Shown here: piece after piece, positions 58,154 through 64,000 of the stretch
Position numbering within the stretch: position 1 is the stretch's first letter
Layout of the letters: each line of letters begins with the position of its first letter
From: Basidiobolus meristosporus CBS 931.73
Lineage: Eukaryota; Basidiobolomycota; Basidiobolomycetes; Basidiobolales; Basidiobolaceae
NCBI GenBank assembly: GCA_002104905.1
Contig: MCFE01000168.1
Location: 62,001-126,000 of the forward strand
Reading direction: 5' to 3'
Length of the DNA: 64,000 nt
Position numbers and translations under genes: made by a program
The notes under the pieces: model-generated
The model's database searches: none
Told to the model about the DNA's origin: nothing
The model's input: only the letters and a program-made list of their open reading frames with translations

Positions 58154-61100
58154 TCCTGGCCAACTTCTTTCAATGGATGACATCATAAATTCCAAGTCAG
58201 CAAAGGAATCTCCTAGTGTATCAAGTGATCTGGCCAAATATACTTCGTACAATATATCCTATTTCACATGTAAGCTTCAATCCATGATGTCTCAAAACGT
58301 AACGCTCACCTGCAAGTGAAATTCACAGCCTGGGAATATGTGATATATCAGCCAAAAGTGTGGTTCTGAGATTTCCGACCGAAATTCGAAATACACCCAC
58401 TAATGACCTAATTACCTGATGATTTCGAGGATGAAATCACAGGTTTCGTGCTTGTCAATGTTTCTTGCCACATATTTTCGGGCATATTTAGATAAAGTAC
58501 TCTGCTATGTTGAGGTTTATTGTCATTGCTTGAGATTTTTGGCAACTGTTGGCATCTTCATAATTCCAAGAAATTGGTGAGCGTTTTATGAAATTCACCA
58601 AAGTCCAAAATGCCCTAAAATTGGCACAGCCGATGATAGGCTCTTTCTCGAAATCCACTCTAAGGTACAAACACTATATCTCCGCAAAAATGCTGCACAA
58701 ATACTATTGTAATTGAGAGTAAGAATCTGGAAATGATTTGGGGCATAATTGAGTAATGTATCATCCAAGCTACTCATATATATACCAAAGTTTAAGTGGC
58801 ATCGTGAACTAGCCATGTAAATAACGCTTAGGAAGGCTTCAAGAGCATATGTACCAGGTATTTCAAATTTTGTATCTGCACCTACTTGAGCACTTGGATC
58901 ATAACTTAAGACCCAATTATTTCCTGCTCAAATTCTTTGTAAGGAATTACATTGAGAGCTTTCATTTTCAGGGTCCTTGACATTTTGGTAAACACTCCCT
59001 TGGTAGTTTGGCAAAGTGCAGCTATATGTATTAGTGCTGTGTTTCACCTTAATAAATTACAGGTGCATTTCATGACATTCTTGTTATTTGCCAAGTCATC
59101 CACAATACACTTGTATCATACTTTAACAGGTTATGAATGCTCGAAATTGCAGAATTTTTATTTGTTGCTTTATTAGGCTCAAGAAAAGTATTCATGCTTG
59201 TAAAAGAGCTTTGTAAAACCAATGATACAAGTGTTAGGAATTGATATACAAAGCTTAGTAAAGTCCAAGATCTTTGATAACGTGGCCATCAGAGAACTTC
59301 AAATAATATCTTATAGGTAAAGCTCTGCATGAGTAATTCATAGCTTAGCAATAAGCCAGGTAAAGTTCTGATATATATATAAAAGCAGGTTGGGTTCAGA
59401 TAGTAAAAAAGAGACAAATCTTACAAAAACTGCATGTTGCAGGATTCTAGGGATTATCGCATCTGACTTGGAGAAATAGAAGATTGCGGAATATTTACAA
59501 TATTACGAACCTTATTCTTGCCTAAATTCTTTATAAGGATTGACTCAGAATATTTTCACCTAAATGTTAACCGCCTATGATGTCAGAATACTTAGAGTTA
59601 TCCAAGAGCCTTAAGCTTTGTACCAACACTCCTGCAGTCTCTCTAAGCATACTATTTATGCTTGTTTTACCAAGACTATGCAGCAGTATCAGTACCACTT
59701 TTATATATATTAAATTATCAAGTGAACACCATGTCTACTTGCTCTCCCTATCACTTGAAATATCTCCAAGACTCTCATAGCATACTAAACACTGGGACTA
59801 CCTCTCCTAATCCCCTCTGATATCTCTAAAACCTTTGCAATAATTACTTTATAAATATCATCATACGCTGTTATTATGCATCTGGCTATGCATAACTGAA
59901 AGTCATAGTATTGGCACTTACACCAAGTCTTAGGGAGCCATATCCTGAGTAACTAATCAAATATCCTGCAAATAATGTATTTTGCACTTGATTGTTTGTA
60001 TATTTAAAACTGAGCCGTTGAAGTATGAGATATAGCTTGTTTGCTCTAAGAGTACTTATGCATTGCAAACCCTTCCAAAAGCCACCAGGCTTAAGCATAC
60101 AGCTTTCTAAAGTATTCCGTAAGAGGTTATGCTTTTATATCTATAAACTCCACCCGTGTGTAAATAACCTACTTATCCAATAGGTTCAGAATTGGTAAAT
60201 TATCTTTCTCCGAGCTACTCCAAGTCACATCCATGATCACACTGGTACTTTGAACAGAGGATTTTAACAATTAAGCAGCAATTGTGCAACAATTTGCAGA
60301 CTGCATCTCTTGTCAGTGGGCTAGCATATGAGCATATGATAAAAGTCATTTGGTATAATCACTAGAATGTGCCATTGACGATTAGTAAGAGTTTGTAGAC
60401 CGATGCAAGATATTGCGCATCATCCATCTGAGCGTATATGCGGTTCCAAAGGCTCAAGGACAATACCTTACAAAATGACTTTCTACAATGTTGACCAGGT
60501 ATAAAATGTATAAACTATTGAATAACGAGATGCTAGATTAGTTATATCAATAAGAAGTTGCCAATACTTATAAAAATGGCAGAGGTTCAAATGAAGCCTA
60601 TTTCCCTTGAGATACTGGCTCACTACGCACAGAGAGCTATCATGTGAAGGCACATGTATTTATATCTTGTCAGATAGTCTGGTGACGTATAGATTACGGT
60701 AAATTCTAAGGATTCCGTAAAATAGCGACGGTCAAGTATGCCGCCAATGCTACGGTGAGAATATGTGATTGCATGTACAAACGATAGTGAAAACCGCCTC
60801 GGTTACCTATAAATTAACCAGAAAGAGCCAATGCATATCAAACAGAAGTGTATCATTGGTAGAAAAGCAAGGAACACTGAGCATACGTAGCTTGTGAGCA
60901 TCAACGGTGGTGATTCCAGGTAGCAGACATCAATAAAGGCGGCAGCAGTTTGCTAATAAAAGGAGGCTTCAGGTTGACAAGTAGTTGAACCAACTGTCAG
61001 TGTTGGTTGAGGAGCAAAGTGCCTGTCACCTACTCCGATGCCGATTTCCACGGAAATTTCGATGGATTGAAGTGTTTAAACCTTGTGATCAATATCTGTA

Positions 61101-61650
61101 TCAACCTGCGCATTATCGCTGATGCAATGAGTCGGATGTTCCTCATGGGTCGTATCCGCCAAAATTCAGAAGGGCTCTGGAGAGATAAAGTGGTCAATAC
61201 GGTTTTACCTTGCGAAGTATCCGCAGTGAGCTTTAGGGATGCAGGAGCCCTACCTCTTTCACAGTGGTTTGTACTGTGTTGATCAGTCAAAGATTGAGTT
61301 TCGGACGTATCAGATGAATTGTAACACATTGTGTAACATTAGTTCAGTGGTCATGGTTCCCATCTTGCCAAAGTGGGAGAAGAACATTGACTTGGGACTT
61401 CCAACTCTTCCCCCTTTGCTGAGGTTGAATCTCTGTGTTGGACTGCTACTGCTCCTATATAGCTGATCAACATGATTTGTTGTTGTATTGGGAATCCATA
61501 TGTTTCGTTTTGGAAATATCCATGATGATGCCTATACTGAGCAGCCTATTCACCTATACACTTGCTGAACTGATTTCCTCATGGTGCTTAGGATGGAACA
61601 ATAGGAACAAACAAATTCAGTTTCATGCATCGTGACCATCCATTATTGGT

Positions 61651-61727
61651 TGATCACAGCCCATATTCAACAAGAAACATATCATCATCATCATATGTGA
61701 TCACAACATATCAACAAGAAACATATC
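61651..61727. repeat. Imperfect direct repeat of about 30 bp
   Basis: TGATCACAGCCCATATTCAA at 61651 and TGATCACAACATATCAA at 61698 are each followed by CAAGAAACATATC. An ATC-rich stretch (ATCATCATCATCAT) separates them. Confidence 0.7.
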
Positions 61728-63056
61728 TATTCATCCAAGTTAAAAATGGTTTCCACTCAACAATTCGACACAAATCTGCAACCGATTCTGTATGATTTTT
61801 AAGAGACCCAGGGACAAGATGTCCCCACCTTGAGACCACTCGGATCACTGCTGAATCAATCAAAGGTCACTGACGTCCCAAGGGTGTATAGAGGACCTGA
61901 TGGTAGGTTGCTGGAACGACCAGCGTCATTGCGCAGGAATGATCACACTAGATTGAATGAATTCAGATTCGGGATATTAAAGAGTTCAAGAGTCGTACAC
62001 CAGCGGCAATAAACAGTAACATGTAATTGTATGAACCACACCGCATTATCTATGGGCGGGGTGAGAGATATTTGAGATCGACTACTGTGATTACATCATC
62101 TTCAGCTATTCGGAGGATGAAAGTTGTTTTCAGCATGGCCTACACAACCCCCACCCGGCATTGTTGTCGAATTACGCATCACCTATCCCGAGTACCAAGC
62201 ATGGTCCCCCCAAAGGTTCGCATTGAAGCTACCGGTTACATACCAGCAGATCATCATTGAAGAATAGCAACCCATGCTCGCGTAAGCCAGGGGGTTCCCT
62301 AGTTCCTTCACCTCAATTCTTCTATCACAAATCAAGCCTGGCATGTGGATCAACACATGTTTTTCCAGTCCAACTAACAGGAAAAGATATCGTGAGACAG
62401 TGTGTCTGATCCGAGCTATGATGCCTTTACTACTGATGGTAATTTTTCATTCTTTTGCGAGCATTGAATGCCGGGATTGATTGTTCATAACATGCTCTGG
62501 TGTCAGATCGGCCAATCAGAGACCTTCGGATTAGGGAGTGGTAAAAGGGCATCGAAGAATGGATCTTCAGACATTCTGAGCATCCAAATCTAACAAGAAT
62601 TCGTCTTTAGGACTCGAGATGGATATATATGTCCAAGTTAAATGGAACGTTTTGGTCCCGCTCATGGCCAAGTGGAAAAGAAGCCGCCCAGATACCAAAT
62701 ATGTTCAAGTTAAAAAGAACGGTGCTCAGTGCAACTTGAAGTCGTGATGCCAATGAGTCAGAGATCTTCTTACTACGACAACGTGGGTGTGATCACGGTT
62801 TCTCCCATCCACTTGATCAGCGAGCAAGAGATTGAGGGGGGGGGTCAAGTGCCCAAGATAGCTGGCCACCTGTGACCTCATCGTACGTATATGTAGCAGC
62901 TGGAAATGCATGGAATTCGGTTGCAGGAGAATGCGCCGGGAGGTTTATTCGATGTATATACAGTGGATGGTGAAAAATAATTATGCAGAATAAAGGAAAA
63001 TACACACGGATAACGATAAATATATGATACGTCTATGATACATGATGTGTTGATGC

Positions 63057-64000
63057 CTATTGAGTGATCTCGAATTTTGGGAAGACGGGCTTGGTTGGGT
63101 CGGACCCCGACCTGGTCCGTAGGCGACTGAGTAGGCTGCCCCTGGGAAGGGGTCCTCCTTTGGTAAGCTGGGGACGATGATACGGTGTCACGCCCCTGTC
63201 AATGAGAGAGGCTTTGACGGAGGATTCCCGAAGCCAGCTTACGGAGCGAGACCGTTGTCTTTTCATTGTGAAATTGGATTCGAATCGCATCATGCCATTT
63301 TTACACTCTAAATGGTACTGATTATCATTCATCTCGATGTAGTTTCGAGGCTCGCACCGATCCTTCTGGGTAGCGTAGAAATTGCGATAGCCTCCATCCA
63401 GAACATAGAGCTCTGGAAAGTTGAGTCTTGGGTAATTGGCTATGTTTAGTTCACGATCCCGATTTCGAAGATACATGGCCCTATACAACCAGTTTAGTGG
63501 TCTGACTTTTCCGTGAATAAACCAATCAAGAAGTGCTCTTACATTCTTGGCCCTCTCTGGGCAGAGAACTCGCAATGGAAGACGACGATGGTGCGGTCGG
63601 TGCTTCGAGTGGCGCTGAAGAAGTGCTCTTCCAGCTGGGACTTGGTGTTGAGATTGACGGCCCCTTCGATGTGGCCGCCCTCGTATTCATAAGAGAACCG
63701 ACAATCCACTATTACGAGATTGTCATACAAGTCCGTATACTTTTTCATGATCAAATCGTTGAGCTGGAATTAAGAAGGCTTCATGAGTCACTGTTCTGCG
63801 CAACATGGTCTTACGATAGATACATACAGTATCGGCCGAAATTCTCTTCAAGGAATCCTCCTTGCTATTATGGCAAGGCAGGGTGTGATACTGCCCCGAA
63901 GGATCCAGTACAGCCGACTTATTGGTGTTGGTGTAGAGGAATTCCTCCCGACTCAAGCACATGCTTTGAGTCTTGCGAAGCTTTGGTTGTGGGGCGGATG
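63057..64000 (-). CDS. Cdc25-type phosphatase, intron-containing paralogue, 5' end outside the window
   Basis: Three exons are visible: 64000-63828 (runs off the window), 63763-63543 and 63480-63057. The frame starts with PPQPKLRKTQSMCLSREEFL, matching the first paralogue, so coding extends beyond the edge. The catalytic domain holds VIVDCRFSYEYEGGHIEGAV, the active loop HCEFSAQRGPRM, YLRNRDREL and ELYVLDGGYRNFY, then IEMNDNQY. Introns of 64 and 62 nt fall before LNDLIMKKY and inside the GPRM-AMYL junction. The basic tail (KRQRSRSVSWLRES) parallels that of the other copy. Role as for Cdc25: removal of inhibitory phosphates from Cdk1. The two copies lie about 39 kb apart in opposite orientation. 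Confidence 0.9.

Larger units (their letters stand above)
56374..63056. other. Gene-poor region with small repeats
   Basis: Nearly 6.7 kb in which no frame longer than about 100 codons and no splice-supported gene is visible. The left part is the promoter of the SH3 gene. AT-rich sequence, a 31-bp tandem repeat (58061-58153) and a short direct repeat (61651-61727) are the only structures seen. Frames at 61007-61282, 61030-61329 (minus) and 61800-62012 are possible relics but not convincing. Confidence 0.5.

Noticed and set aside
61007-61329. Retrotransposon RNase H-like ending (IIADAMSRM resembling VADALSR)
   Set aside because: One short resemblance in a 91-codon frame, with no reverse transcriptase or integrase motifs nearby.

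Overview
The window is nuclear DNA of a fungus. Genes are dense and mostly split by short GT-AG introns, usually 50-65 nt with CTAAC/TGAC-type branch points. The set includes fungal marks: a White Collar-2-type PAS-GATA protein, a fused BIO3-BIO1 biotin enzyme, a Pcl-type cyclin, alpha-arrestin, an MRS2 Mg2+ channel and a UPF0658 Golgi protein. Exportin-6 and an EBP-type sterol isomerase are unusual for yeasts and filamentous ascomycetes. Together these suggest an early-diverging (zygomycete-grade) lineage; Basidiobolus-like is a guess, not shown. Exon structures below were built by hand from splice sites, reading phase and family knowledge. No searches were run, and comparisons with human or yeast proteins are from memory.

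Layout, left to right. 0-13.6 kb: the 3' part of a giant coiled-coil repeat protein, mitochondrial enoyl-CoA isomerase ECI1, PKA catalytic subunit (minus), an unrecognised acidic protein, a Gfd2/YDR514C-like exonuclease-fold protein, an EBP sterol isomerase (minus) and a LIM-domain-binding co-regulator. 13.6-25.6 kb: looser spacing with WC-2, an Hst2-type sirtuin (minus), ribosomal protein eS7, a secreted I9 inhibitor domain (minus), a possible decayed gene and an intronless Cdc25-type phosphatase. 25.6-35 kb: a PPR protein, a 19-exon exportin-6 and RNase H2 subunit A (minus). 35-45.2 kb: biotin synthase BIO2, a bacterial-type amidohydrolase with an apparent frameshift, a Hua1-like zinc protein (minus), MRS2 with two micro-exons (minus) and the bifunctional BIO3-BIO1 gene. 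46-56.4 kb: UPF0658 Golgi membrane protein, SmG, a TPR-metallo-beta-lactamase fusion (minus), alpha-arrestin, a Pcl cyclin (minus) and a small SH3 protein (minus). 56.4-63 kb: a gene-poor stretch with small repeats. The last kilobase holds a second, intron-containing Cdc25 paralogue (minus) that runs off the right edge.

Links between genes. BIO2 and BIO3-BIO1 supply the last three steps of biotin synthesis and lie 5.5 kb apart (end of BIO2 to start of BIO3-BIO1), separated by three unrelated genes. The arrestin and the Hua1-like protein both carry PPxY motifs of the kind bound by Rsp5/Nedd4 ubiquitin ligases. Two Cdc25 paralogues and a Pcl cyclin point to cell-cycle control genes. No CRISPR array, rRNA, convincing tRNA or intact transposon was seen.
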